A DNA stretch of 64,000 nucleotides, from contig OY759219.1 in NCBI GenBank assembly GCA_963662175.1, positions 26,082,908 through 26,146,907 of the forward strand, in the 5' to 3' direction. Every line of letters starts with the position of its first letter. Position 1 is the first letter of the stretch. Under the pieces are notes generated by a model, which ran no database searches, was not told where the DNA came from, and saw only the letters and a list, made by a program, of their open reading frames with translations. Both the position numbers and the translations under genes were made by a program. Source of the DNA: Aradus depressus. Its lineage: Eukaryota > Arthropoda > Insecta > Hemiptera > Aradidae. This document shows positions 33,826-44,671 of the stretch, piece after piece.

Positions 33826-34405
33826 TAGTAAACTCTCCCTTATCCGGCGTTCTGTTAACCGGCGCTCGCAAAATAATATCAAATTTGTTAAACTAAAATT
33901 AACATTCAATTATTAGATTACCAATTATATATAGAGCCACGTGTATTTACGAGCACATAATGATTCCGTAACTCACGAATCTTTTATGTATATTTATTGT
34001 ACATACATATCTACATTGTATTTATAATGAAGGGAACGCTAATATTTTATTACTCCACTAATATCCTATAAATAAATGATAATAAATACATAGTTGAAAA
34101 TCAAACATTTATAAAAAATGTTTCCTAGAATAGAAAAACAAAGGTACCGTTCCGTCCGTGGCACAACAATATCGTCTTATCGGGAAATGAACACTTAACT
34201 AGTAAAGTATGTACATATTTGTCAATTTAATAAATTTTATCAACAAAATATATACGAGTTTTATTCCTTAGCTCACCTAAAACCACTTTTTTTATGCTTT
34301 AATTGTTATATTTTTTTTCATTAATTGATGATTTCCGTTATCCGGCGTTTTCTGTTATCCGGCGTCACGTCAGTCCCGGCAACGCCGGATAAGGGAGAGT
34401 CTACA
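33826..34405 (+). mobile_element. pogo/Tigger-like MITE, copy 2
   Basis: Same family as 18989-19549; left end mutated (TAGTAAACTCTCCCTTATCC), right GGATAAGGGAGAGTCTAC has lost its last bases. Inserted in family A. Confidence 0.85.
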
Positions 34406-34587
34406 CAGGGACTCCTAAATCCTCATACTAAATTATGTGTCGATAAATTCATTACATCGGGAGTTATTAGGGTTTTAATTTCAGCCAGAATCTCATCAGA
34501 TCTAAGTTATCACATGTGACATCTTGATTTCAAATTTCAATAGCTACCAATAAAAAGTATCTGAGTTACTGCGCCCACAATTTTCCT

Positions 34588-34632
34588 GGTAGACGATATG
34601 ACCTCGGAGTTAAAGCCTGCGCATGAATCTAA
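34588..34632 (+). mobile_element. SINE tail scrap
   Basis: GACGATATGACCTCGGAGTT and AAAGCCTGCGCATGAATC. Confidence 0.6.
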
Positions 34633-34689
34633 CTAACTCACAATAATTCATTTCTATGTGATACAATCTAAACATTAATTTAAAATATT

Positions 34690-35340
34690 TTCCAAGAACA
34701 TTGTTGACGTGAAAACGCCTATTCGCTCGTTAAGCACAGTGATAGCCGGTCAAACTTTCTTGTGTTACAAAATACCGTCAGATTTCAATCGATAATAACT
34801 ACAAGACTAATAATGCGATAACAACGGTTGAGGTCACAATGGATAGAGAATGTCTGTACGTGTTTGTTGTGCAGTGTTTATTTTGCCTGTGACGTTATCG
34901 GGCTAGTGTGGGCGCTGGCGGATGATTGTTGCGAATTAGCGTTGTGTAAAATAGATAGGACGTTGATTCGGATCTCATTGTAAAGAGCTTGAGGAGCACT
35001 ACTAGGACTCAAACAATAAAAATATTCGCAGAAATATATGTAAAAATCGGTATTAAATGGAAAATTGAAAAAAAATTTAAAGATGTCTCATATGAAACGT
35101 AAATATGCGCGGAATTATAGAAAACGCAAATCAGAGGAAAGCTCGCATCAAAAGGAATTTAAAAACCCTAAAAAGTCTAGTGCCGAGCAAATGCAAGAGC
35201 TATGGCAGCATCGAAAAGAAAATGAAAAATGATTTTATCCCGACGTTTTCACGGAAAATCTACGGTGTGGACCTTGACTACGCCTCAATGTTTTTTCTAT
35301 TTTTTGGGGCGCCATAACTTTGGTAGTTTTGGTCTATCTC
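34690..35340 (+). repeat. Family B repeat, plus copy
   Basis: Longer counterpart of 16605-17010, with 260 bp (34965-35225) not in that copy. A 70-codon frame at 35105-35317 has a basic N-terminal half (KARIKRNLKTLKSLVPSKCK) but no known motif. Confidence 0.6.
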
Positions 35341-36179
35341 AAATCTGAGGACGTACAAGTGATGGTGAAATAATTAAGAAACATGTTTGGTAGAGTCAAT
35401 CTTTCGATAGGACGCGTAAATCGAGAAAACGTTTAAAAAAATATGTATCAAAAGATTTTCAAGACCGTTTTCGAAATTTTTCTGGCAAACCGGGCAACAT
35501 GTGAAAGTTCATATTTCATGTAAAATGTAAATTGTAGTTCTCTCTATAACTTTTATTTTAAATGTTTGGTTAGGTCATAAATATAAGCTGTACCTTGTCA
35601 AATATACTTAGACCCCGAGTGGTCTCAAGTTTCGTCCAATTTTGACCAAAATGTAATGAGATCTAAATCAGCAGATGTGATATCTTTATTTCAAATTTCA
35701 AGTGCATAGCTACAATCGTTTCTGAATTATAGCGCCCACAAAAAAATATATCCAATCGCATACATACAGACAGTATTATTTATATATTTGTACGGAAAGC
35801 ACTGACTTGGTATACCAAGCAAAAAATGTATATTATTCAAATAATAATAATAATAATATTTTATAATTGTAAAGCAAGAATAATATAATATTAAAGCTCT
35901 TTTCTTGCATTAACAATAAATCCCTCTAATTGATGTGTACCTAGCTATTTCTCAGCGTTATTTATTCAATGTATTAAAGCTCTTCCTTAACAAGGGAGCC
36001 TTGATTTGTAGTTTCCTAAGCGCGCTCGCAACGAGCTCCTTTGTAGAGAATGGCCCAATAACCTCTTTGTGCGTTATACAACTTAAGTGACTTCCACTCT
36101 CTCCAAATAGACTTAGACTATAGCAAAATTAAGTGATAATTAACTATTAAATATTTGTCAAGAAAAAAAAAAAAAAAAT
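35341..36179. repeat. Family E copy and AT-rich spacer
   Basis: 35560-35770 repeats the family E phrases of 9110-9230. From 35771 to 36179 only AT-rich sequence with a short ATA tract. Confidence 0.4.
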
Positions 36180-36702
36180 TAATGAATCAATTGATTCTTC
36201 GATCCTCCTCCAAAACCAGTCAACTGTTTACGCTAATATTCGATAATTGACTTACATAGGGCTCCTAAATCCTCATACTAAATTTTGTGCCGATAAATTA
36301 ATTTGGCAATTATTGGGATTTTTGAGTTGAATCTCCCTCTCATCCCCTCCTTCCTTTCTGCCGATTCCGCTGAAAATTAAAAAGTATCGTTTTTATGGAG
36401 TTTTGGATTCACATATGAAATCTTGTGACGATATATTCATTACAACGGCAGTTATAAACATGTTTGAGTCCCCTTTGGTCGATTTGGCTCAAAAACAATA
36501 GATGTCATCGATAGAGGGATCTGGATTCATATAAAATTTCGTGTCGATACATTCATTCTATCAGAATTTATCGTGTTCACAGACAGACAGACAGACTTTA
36601 TATATATATATATATATATTTGGAATCTGGAGGTCGGAAACATAAAATTTCGTTGAAAACTCCGCATCGAATTTTTGACCGATTACGAATCTTCCCCTAT
36701 AT
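36180..36702 (+). mobile_element. Family A, longest continuous copy
   Basis: About 520 bp with three consecutive units of about 125 bp, each carrying a GTGTCGATA.ATTCATT phrase, then CACAGACAGACAGACAGACT, a TA tract and the right end GAATTTTTGACCGATTACGA / CTTCCCCTATA. The left end is lost. Best template for a family consensus. Confidence 0.75.
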
Positions 36703-37285
36703 TAAAAAAAAAAAAAGGATGGGGCCAAAACCTGACTTTACCAACGGGTGTTTCGAGGGGTCTCGATTTGATAGTTGTTTTGTTATTTAATTATTACATT
36801 TATTTTGTACATATTGTATATATTTATTTTTGTATATATTTTATTATTTTCTACATATTCATATTCATTTCTCTCTTGCTTCTTATTATAATGTTTTAAC
36901 TATTTTGTATTACCTGTATACATGTATTCTTATAAGCACTTCTACTTATTGTTATTGTACAGATTGTAGAATAAATAAAACATAAAAAAAACTTTTGTTT
37001 ATTTTGTTTTATGATTTCTTTACGCATTTTACTTTTTTCACATTTATTTAATTTATTATTTTGTTTAGATGTATTAATTTGTATAAACTGTATATTATTA
37101 TTCTTGTATTCTTTATTATTATTTTATTTTATCTTATTTTGTGTATATTGCCATTTATTATTTTTTATTTATTTTTTAAACTCGCTGTCATCAAATTTAC
37201 TTATTTCAACTTACTATTTAACTGATTGTAAATATACCACATAAAGAAGAAAAAAAAAAATATATATATATATGTATATATATAT
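36703..37285. other. AT-rich spacer, target of the LTR element
   Basis: Extremely T-rich on the plus strand, ending in a TA-rich tract in which the retrotransposon inserted. Two short hydrophobic frames are composition artefacts. Confidence 0.45.
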
Positions 37286-38136
37286 TGTGATATATCGCAT
37301 ATCCCAGAACGATTGTTAATTATAGTTATGAGAGCGACCACGAGAAGCGCACTAGTGGAAGATACATGAAGTGGAGGGGATGGAAATTGGAGGATTCCTC
37401 GCTGAAGTGCGGTATGAAGAAGAGTCGTAGTTGAAGTGTCAGAGGAGGTAGTCGGTCCTAGTTGAGCTGTCGGGACAGACAGACAGAGAGTCGTGGCTGA
37501 TGTGTCAGAGGAGGTAGACAGTCTTCAGTCAGCTATCAGAGGAGGTAGTCGGTCCTCGTTCAGCTACGAGAAAGGAGTCAGAGTTGAGCTATTGAGGGAG
37601 AAGACATTCCTGGCTGAGCTGTGGGAAGAAGGAGACTCCTGTTTGACCGGACGTAGGAGACCGAAGACTCTAATTTTGCTGCTAGAGGGAAATCATCCCT
37701 GCTGCCTACTTCGAAGGGACTGGAAGTTCCTCAATCGTCGTGGATCCTGGAGGAGAGACCACCGACTTAAGTGTGGTTAGAAAAAGAAGACTTACAAGGT
37801 AACGGAATCATTTATTTTACATTTCTCCGACATCGAGACGAATGGCTGGCTGATCATCAATAGACACCTTTATGTTGCGGGAGTTACCAGAACATTTAAG
37901 TCTATATAATTTATTTCATGTTTGATAGATATTTTATTCCAGATGTGCGATTATGGAGGGACGCCTCACTAATATATGTCAATAATTTTGTTAATAAATG
38001 TATGTTGTCTTATAAATTGTTCTCTAAATTCTCTACAGCCTAGTTCACCTTCTGAGTACGCATGTTAACCCCAAAAGTAAAATCATTTTCATAGTAATTA
38101 ATAAAAGTTTAAAGCCCCCAAGCAAAGGTCACTTCA
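37286..38136 (+). repeat. 5' LTR
   Basis: TGTGATATATCGCATATCCC to CAAAGGTCACTTCA. Contains four or more GTCAGAGGAGGTAGTCGGTC-like short repeats (37438-37560). A 95-codon frame inside it is present in both LTRs and has no known motif. Confidence 0.95.
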
Positions 38137-38141
38137 ATTTA

Positions 38142-38159
38142 TGGTGGATTGTGCCGGGT
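38142..38159 (+). other. Primer binding site
   Basis: TGGTGGATTGTGCCGGGT, five bases after the LTR; starts with TGG as needed to pair with a tRNA CCA end. The primer tRNA (acceptor 5' strand GGATTGT) was not identified. Confidence 0.65.
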
Positions 38160-38240
38160 ACGAAAGAAATCCGGTGAGATAAGAGAACAATTTATAATTT
38201 ATATTGATTTATATCTATTATATTATTTTGTATTTTAAAA

Positions 38241-39602
38241 ATGGCTGAAGGGACAAGGTCAAAAATACGTGAGTCAATGACAAAGGGTGACCAGAGGGAG
38301 GACGAAGAGACGAATGAAGAATTAGTATTAGAGACAAACGAAACAACAAAAAAAACGACAGACAGAAACATAAGTAGTATAGACATAGAAACATTCATGA
38401 AAACAATGACAGAAAATAGTAAATTATTAATGACAGAAATAATATCAATTAGGACGGATAATAAGAAAATAAAAGAAAGTAATGAATTAAATAATAAATT
38501 GTTAATGACAAAGATGACAGAAAAAATAGAATCAAATATGACATCAATTAGGACGGATAATAAAACGATGACAGAAAGTAATGAATTAAATATGACAAAA
38601 ATGACAAAGATACTAAAGACAGATATACAAGATGGCCTCCAAGAAATGAACATAAAAATTGAGGACATGACCAGTCATTATAAACAATTACAGACTGACA
38701 TGGACATTCAGGAACAAGAATTAACTACGAAAATTGTGCAACAAGGGGTCAAGATAGAAAAAAATATATTAGACACAAAAACAGAACTGACAGACGAGTG
38801 CGTACAAAGGAATGAGGAGACAAAAAACAGCATGAAGCAAAACATAGACAAAATCGAAAATAAAGTGACGGATATAGAAATAGAAATAGTAAACTTAAAG
38901 AAGTCGAAACAAATTACCGACGATTACAGAGGAATAACAGGACAGACAGAAACCATAATATATCGATCGGAAAACCAACCTGCAAAATTTACATTCAAAA
39001 ACAGTAAAAAGGACTTACCGCTACAATTTTTGGAAGACTTAGTTTCAGAATATCAGTCACGCAGACCTAGTAATTTCAGTAGGTTTATTTTGGAACATTT
39101 AGAAGCAGAAGCACAGTGGTGGTTTCTAAGAAAGAAAGATGAAATAACAAACATAGACACTTTTATACAAACATTCAAAGACAAATTTCATGGGGAGACA
39201 TACGATAATATAGTGTCCCTGGAATTGGACACGGAGACGTTCAAAGAACACATGGACCAGTCGCCGGTAGAATATTTTGTAAAGTTAGTCGCTAGAATCC
39301 GCGAGAGAAGTACAAAAAGTAGTGAGACTTACATCTGCCAAAGAATGGCCCGACATTTTGGGAAAACGGTTGAAACAAGCGTAATAGTTCAAGGGACAAA
39401 GACAGTAGATGCATTCGCAGACATCTTAGAGAACGTTGGAGAAAAGGTAATTAAGAGAGAAATTCTCGGGGACAGACAATATAATTCAAACTTTAGACAG
39501 AGAGAACAATACAGACCCGACTTTAGGAGGAACAACAATTTAATCCAAGAAATAATTTTGAAAATACGAATGATCAAAATGATTACCATAGGAAATACAT
39601 AA
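38241..39602 (+). CDS. gag: Gag-like protein, frame ends early
   Basis: 453 codons from ATG in the sequence AAAATGGCT. Residues 1-230 are polar and rich in T, E, K and N with heptad-like spacing (probably coiled coil; three near-repeats of SIRTDNK). Residues 240-410 are globular and include QPAKFTFKNSKKDLPLQFLE and AQWWFLRKKDEI, similar in layout to the capsid region of gypsy Gags. The tail is R, N, Q and F rich. No CCHC zinc knuckle. The frame stops at 39602, but the same composition continues in the -1 frame (39527-39796), so either one base is missing near 39530-39545 or a frameshift occurs there. Confidence 0.8.
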   Translation: MAEGTRSKIRESMTKGDQREDEETNEELVLETNETTKKTTDRNISSIDIETFMKTMTENSKLLMTEIISIRTDNKKIKESNELNNKLLMTKMTEKIESNMTSIRTDNKTMTESNELNMTKMTKILKTDIQDGLQEMNIKIEDMTSHYKQLQTDMDIQEQELTTKIVQQGVKIEKNILDTKTELTDECVQRNEETKNSMKQNIDKIENKVTDIEIEIVNLKKSKQITDDYRGITGQTETIIYRSENQPAKFTFKNSKKDLPLQFLEDLVSEYQSRRPSNFSRFILEHLEAEAQWWFLRKKDEITNIDTFIQTFKDKFHGETYDNIVSLELDTETFKEHMDQSPVEYFVKLVARIRERSTKSSETYICQRMARHFGKTVETSVIVQGTKTVDAFADILENVGEKVIKREILGDRQYNSNFRQREQYRPDFRRNNNLIQEIILKIRMIKMITIGNT

Positions 39603-39796
39603 TCAGGACACGAGACTATTTTAACAATAGATTTAATAATAATTACCGAAGACCAGATAACCAATTTAGGACAGTACAACACGAACAAGCTGGGCAACAG
39701 AACCCAGCACGGGACAGTAGATATTATAAAAAAGAAACTCAAACTAACTGCATAAATAGACAGGAGGAAGAAAATAGAGAAGAGACAAAAAACTAG
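39527..39796 (+). CDS. Gag C-terminal continuation in the -1 frame
   Basis: Open from a stop at 39524-39526 to TAG at 39794. Rich in N, R, Q and Y (for example RFNNNYRRPDNQFR), continuing the Gag tail composition. It ends exactly at an AAAAAAC heptamer followed by the stop. I describe it as seen and do not join it to Gag. Confidence 0.6.
   Translation, partial: EEQQFNPRNNFENTNDQNDYHRKYIIRTRDYFNNRFNNNYRRPDNQFRTVQHEQAGQQNPARDSRYYKKETQTNCINRQEEENREETKN
39787..39793 (+). promoter_or_regulatory. Candidate -1 frameshift heptamer
   Basis: A AAA AAC in the phase of the Gag-tail frame, immediately before its TAG. It has the X XXY YYZ form of -1 slippery sites, and the Pol frame is exactly -1 and open upstream of its first ATG. 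No downstream pseudoknot was tested. Confidence 0.65.
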
Positions 39797-39867
39797 AAAT
39801 CAGACAGATTCAGGGGCGTGAGTCTGTCGATGTTCCACCAACGCCCACCATTCTTAACCCTACAGCA

Positions 39868-42800
39868 ATGCCCTTCATACCAAAAACAATAACGGACAGA
39901 CAAAGTCGACTCTTGCCAACTAAAAACTCCATAGCATCATTACAAAAAGAATTTAATAAATTATTGACAGAAGACAACTATGAGGACGTAGACAGGAAAG
40001 CTAAGTGTCCGGAAATTAACATCACTTTTAACGACAATGAAATAGTTACCTTAATAGACACCGGATCTGAAATTAGCTGTATACAAGAGAGATATTTCGG
40101 TAAACTACGTGAACAAGAAAAACAAAATACAGACGGACAAAGAATTGACATACTTCCCGTACAAAATTTAGCAATAACGACCGCTACAGGCAAAAAATCG
40201 AAAGCCATCAAACATCAGATAGTAATAGAAGCAAATTTGACAGACAATTATAGACAAATACTACATTTATATGTTGTTCCAGACCTAGCACATAAAATAA
40301 TTCTTGGAGTAGATACCTTAAACAAATTAGAGACAATAATTAACCTAGTAAAGTCACAATTAATTATTCAATCAAGTAATGAGAAAATAGAGATACCCTT
40401 TATAAATACAGAAAGAAAAAGAAAAAGTGCACATCTAAAATTAAACACAGAACCTAAAATGAATAAAGAAGACAAAATAGCAAAAATAGTCGAACAATTT
40501 AGTAACTTATATCCGAAACACACTGAACAATTTCACCAATTATTAATAAAATTTAAGGACATTTTTAGCAAAAAACCAGGTTTAATAAAAAATTTCCAGT
40601 ATAGGTTAGAAGTGACAGATGATAGCCCATTCTTTCTTAAAAATTATCCTATTCCATATTTCAAAATGGACAGAGTCAGGGAGGAAATACAACGACTATT
40701 AGATTATGATATTATAGAACCGGCAAAAAGCCAATACATATCTCCACTGGTATGCATACACAAGAAGGATGATACTATCCGCATATGTACAGACGGTAGA
40801 CATCTAAACTCAAGAATTAAATCAGACCACGAACAAACAAACAGAATCGACAATATTTTTGCAAGCTGTCACAATACCAGATACTTTTCAACAATTGACT
40901 TAACAAAGAGTTTCTATCAAATAGGATTACAACCACAATCGAGACAGTATACGGCTTTTATTTTCAACGGAATTACATATCAATTCAAACGAGTACCATT
41001 TGGCCTCAAAATTAGTTCAGCCGCCTTAAATCGAGCATTAAATAACATATTTGAAGAATTTAAACCCCAAGTACAGTTATATGTAGACGACATTTTAGTA
41101 ATTACAGACACACTTGAAAGACATTATGAAATTTTAAAAAAAATATTCAACCGATTTACTGAATACAACATTACGATAAATATTGAAAAATCAAAATTCT
41201 TTTGCCAACAGTTAGATTACGTAGGATTCGTACTTACTCCAAACGGAATACAACCACAACCAGAGAAAATTAACTTAATACATAACTTCCCCATACCAAA
41301 AGACAGAAAACATTTAAGATCATTTTTGGGACTGACAAACTACTATCAAAAATTCAACTCAGATTATTCCAATAAAGTTAGCCAATTAAAAAATTTATTG
41401 AAAGAAAAGAAGAAATGGCAGTGGACAGACAAAGAGACAGCGACTTTTAACCAAATTAAAGACCTTTTTGTAGAAAATATTCAACTAAAATACCCCGACT
41501 TTTCTAAAGTCTTCTACCTTCAATGCGATTCGAGCAATTTTGCACTTGGGACTCAACTTTTTCAGAAAATAAATGGAGAAATTCACGTAATACAGTATGC
41601 TAGTCACATGTTGGGAGACCGAGAAATTAAATACAGTATAACAGAGAAGGAGATGCTCGCAATAGTTTGGGCAGTTAAGAAATTTGAAGTATATTTATTA
41701 GGTAGAAAATTCATAATTCAATCAGATCATAAAAGTTTAAGCTATTTCACTAAATGTAAAAACTTACCAGCGAGACTACAAAGATGGGTCCTACTTTTAC
41801 AATCATATGACTACACAATAGAGTACATAACCGGCACAGAAAACAAGGCTGCAGACTTTCTTTCTAGATATAGTCAAAATAGTTTCCTCGAAGAAAAACG
41901 CTCAGTAATACATGTATCCGAATTACACAAGGACAGTAACAAATTAGAGGACATACTTACAAACTTCAGTATTCAATACAAAACTGACGAAACATTTAAA
42001 AAATTCAAAGAAAAATACGATGAACCAAAAGACGATGTATATCCACAAGTAACTCTTAAAAATAACCTTTATATTCTAAAATTTAGTAAAAAGATGAAAC
42101 ATAAAATATACGTTCCAGAAAATTCGGTTAATAAACTTATTACAATATTTCACGAAAAACATGGACATGTAGGAGGATCCAAGACGTACCATTTATTAGA
42201 GTCCTCGTTTTATTTCCACAATATGAGAAAGAAAATACAAAAAATAGTTTCCTCATGTGAAGTATGCCAATTATATAAAATCACCAACCATACATTATAT
42301 TCCGAATATGTATTCTTGACAAATACCAGACCGTTAGAGACTGTATCTGTTGACTTAATGGGACCATTACCGAATGCAAGAGGAAATTATAAACATTTAT
42401 TCGTAATGGTAGATAACTTTTCAAAATTCACCAAATTATATCCTATAACCATAGCCAACACTAAGAATGTCATCATATGTATTCATAAATTTTGTTCAGA
42501 AATAGGAACCCCGGATAGAATAGTATGTGACAATGGAACGCAATTTACTTCATTAAAATTTCAAGAGGAAATAGTCAGATTAGGGATCAATTTAGTATTC
42601 ACTTCAATTCGTCACCCAAAGGCCAACCGAACTGAACGAACAAACCGTGACTTGGGTGAGTACTTACGACCAATATTACAGGGGCAACGACATACACTTT
42701 GGGCAAAGAATTTACCATGCATAGAATTTTTAATTAATAACACGTATCATCACAGTATTGAAGGATATCCGATAGAGGTACATTTTGGAACTAGGGCACA

Positions 42801-43209
42801 ACATTTATTTACAGAGACTTTACAACCATACATAGGGACCGAGCCAGACTACGACACAGACGAACTAACTCAATTAAGAGAGACAACTTTCAGAAAATCA
42901 TTCAAAAAATCAAGTGAAGCCAAACTAAAACATGACAAACAACATAAAACTCAAGAATTAAGCATGGGGGAATCAGTATTGGTCAAATCATTAAGGATAC
43001 CGAAAAACAACAAAGAAGTTTCTAAACTATTGCCATACTGGGAAGGACCTTATGTAATAATAATTAAACATAGCCCCTCGACATATACATTAGCTAACCA
43101 AGATACAGGACAAAAAAGGGGACGTTTTCATATTTCTCTTTTGAAAAGATATAAGAACAAAGGGTCAAAATTGACGCAGGGAATTGACCAGGGGAGAGCC
43201 CGGGACTAA
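39868..43209 (+). CDS. pol: Pol: protease, RT, RNase H, integrase
   Basis: 1113 codons from the first ATG; the frame is open further upstream through the slippery heptamer, so translation probably enters by frameshift. Protease: LIDTGSEIS (D64) and IILGVDTL near 144-151. Reverse transcriptase: residues about 245-455 with IDLTKSFYQI and the catalytic YVDD at 405-408. RNase H: D554, E595, D620 and D663. Integrase: zinc finger H762, H767, C797, C800; catalytic D829, D888 and E923 (34 residues between the last two, an NRTER variant of the usual spacing); a C-terminal WEGPYVI module at 1058-1064. No internal stop. All catalytic residues are present, so the copy may still be competent for these steps. 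Confidence 0.95.
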   Translation: MPFIPKTITDRQSRLLPTKNSIASLQKEFNKLLTEDNYEDVDRKAKCPEINITFNDNEIVTLIDTGSEISCIQERYFGKLREQEKQNTDGQRIDILPVQNLAITTATGKKSKAIKHQIVIEANLTDNYRQILHLYVVPDLAHKIILGVDTLNKLETIINLVKSQLIIQSSNEKIEIPFINTERKRKSAHLKLNTEPKMNKEDKIAKIVEQFSNLYPKHTEQFHQLLIKFKDIFSKKPGLIKNFQYRLEVTDDSPFFLKNYPIPYFKMDRVREEIQRLLDYDIIEPAKSQYISPLVCIHKKDDTIRICTDGRHLNSRIKSDHEQTNRIDNIFASCHNTRYFSTIDLTKSFYQIGLQPQSRQYTAFIFNGITYQFKRVPFGLKISSAALNRALNNIFEEFKPQVQLYVDDILVITDTLERHYEILKKIFNRFTEYNITINIEKSKFFCQQLDYVGFVLTPNGIQPQPEKINLIHNFPIPKDRKHLRSFLGLTNYYQKFNSDYSNKVSQLKNLLKEKKKWQWTDKETATFNQIKDLFVENIQLKYPDFSKVFYLQCDSSNFALGTQLFQKINGEIHVIQYASHMLGDREIKYSITEKEMLAIVWAVKKFEVYLLGRKFIIQSDHKSLSYFTKCKNLPARLQRWVLLLQSYDYTIEYITGTENKAADFLSRYSQNSFLEEKRSVIHVSELHKDSNKLEDILTNFSIQYKTDETFKKFKEKYDEPKDDVYPQVTLKNNLYILKFSKKMKHKIYVPENSVNKLITIFHEKHGHVGGSKTYHLLESSFYFHNMRKKIQKIVSSCEVCQLYKITNHTLYSEYVFLTNTRPLETVSVDLMGPLPNARGNYKHLFVMVDNFSKFTKLYPITIANTKNVIICIHKFCSEIGTPDRIVCDNGTQFTSLKFQEEIVRLGINLVFTSIRHPKANRTERTNRDLGEYLRPILQGQRHTLWAKNLPCIEFLINNTYHHSIEGYPIEVHFGTRAQHLFTETLQPYIGTEPDYDTDELTQLRETTFRKSFKKSSEAKLKHDKQHKTQELSMGESVLVKSLRIPKNNKEVSKLLPYWEGPYVIIIKHSPSTYTLANQDTGQKRGRFHISLLKRYKNKGSKLTQGIDQGRARD

Positions 43210-43417
43210 ATCAACGCCGCAGACGGAATTGACCAGGATTCTTGGGGTCCCACGAACCCCCGGCTAGTTGAGTGCAATTGGGTATTTTTCGGAATTCAGG
43301 AAAATATCCATACTGGGCATGTTTGTAAATAAAAATTGTAAATAAATATTATATAGTTTAGCGTTCATATATTTTTCGTTTCGTTTTGTGTTAATATTTT
43401 TGTTAGTTATTCATTTT

Positions 43418-43847
43418 GGCGGGCTTCAGGTCTAAACCTGACAGAACAGGATTGTTCAACATTTGTAGATAAGTAAGAAATCAAATTAATTCTAAAACAG
43501 TATTGTTATAAAGGCGGGCTTCAGGTCTCAACAGGACGAAACAGGACATTTCGAGATAAAGTAAAAATCAAATTAATTTAGAACAGTGTTAAGATAGCGG
43601 CTTCAGGTCTCAACATGAACAGACAGGACAGAACATTAGTAGATACGTAGAAATTAAATTAACTTCGACGCATTGTTATAACGGCGGGCTTCAGATCTAA
43701 ACACAACAATACTAGACAGGACAGAACATTTGGAGGTATTAAGATAGCGGCTTGCAGGTTTCAACATGACGATACAGGACAGGACATTTCGAGATAGTAT
43801 AAAAATTAAATTAACTTCGGCACATTGTTAGGATGGCGGCTTCCACT
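43418..43847 (+). repeat. Degenerate 65-95-bp tandem repeats 3' of pol
   Basis: Five units and a partial sixth starting at about 43418, 43513, 43596, 43683, 43747 and 43835, each with GCGGGCTTCAGGTCT or a variant, then GACAGGACAGAACATT and AAATTAAATTAACTTCG. Non-coding. Confidence 0.85.
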
Positions 43848-44671
43848 TTGGAAAGATAACTCAACAGAGTATTTTGATTCTTTTGACTGTCGGCTGATTA
43901 AATATTGAAAGATAAATAAGGAAAACTTTATTAACATTGTTACTCTTGGATGCCTTAATGATTAAATATGGTGCGAAGTAAAGAAAGAAATGGTATTGGT
44001 AATTATTATACAGAGAAGGATATTGACGATAAATAATGATATGAAAGTTTATGGAGAATTTTGTGAGCCGAAATAGGGCCAATCTACGATGTCAGGAAAG
44101 ACATTCTTCGTCGATATTTGTGGTAGTAATTGTGGATATAGATGCGTTGAGAGCATATTTCGTCGTTATTAGTATTTTAATGCTGTGGAAGCATTCTTCG
44201 TCGATCGTCGTTAATAATTGATACCTAAGTGGGGTATTTGGAATGAGATATGATAGCAGGAAAATGAAGATTGATAGTTAAAGAAAAAAAAAAAAAAGGA
44301 ATTTTATTACCAAGGCACATGTATCGATGAATAATAAAGAATTTAAGGAGAATATGAGGAGTAAATAATAAAGAATAAATAATTTAAAGTAATAATTAAT
44401 TAAAGAAGCCGACAGTACAAAGCTGATAAAATATGAGACAGACAGACAGGACGAAGTTGATAAAGTACGAAACAGACTAACATATACAAGCCATTTTTAA
44501 ATCCATCGTTATATATTGTAAAAAATTGTAATATAGTATAAAATTGTACAGTGTAGTATAAGAAGTGTTCAGAAGTGAGTGAAGTTAGAGCCAAGTGTAA
44601 AAAAAAAAAAAAATTACGTCGCTACCTTAACTAATGTATCTCCGCAATTTTTTTAATCAAAGGGAGGCAAT
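43848..44671 (+). other. 3' non-coding region and polypurine tract
   Basis: Purine-rich, no envelope-like frame. Two pieces with TTCTTCGTCGAT (44104, 44193) repeat locally. AAAGGGAGGCAA just before the 3' LTR (44659-44670) is the polypurine tract for plus-strand priming. Confidence 0.75.

Larger units (their letters stand above)
32819..34465 (+). mobile_element. Family A copy with three nested insertions
   Basis: Left end GTCGTCGGTGAATCACCGGC at 32822, the middle (TTCCCCTCCAAAACGTAGTC) at 33782 and the next unit (ATCCTCATACTAAATTATGT) at 34418. In between are a Penelope-type end, a Helitron inside that, and a pogo-like MITE. Confidence 0.7.

Noticed and set aside
37493..37780. A 95-codon gene, also at 44879-45166
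   Set aside because: It lies wholly inside the LTR, is duplicated with it and has no known motif.
42505..42645. A catalytic lesion in integrase because the last two acidic residues are 34, not 35, apart
   Set aside because: An NxxER variant with this spacing occurs in other gypsy-type integrases, so it is not by itself a defect.
43210..44671. An envelope gene in the LTR element
   Set aside because: No frame over 75 codons, no signal peptide or membrane segment; the space is taken by tandem repeats.
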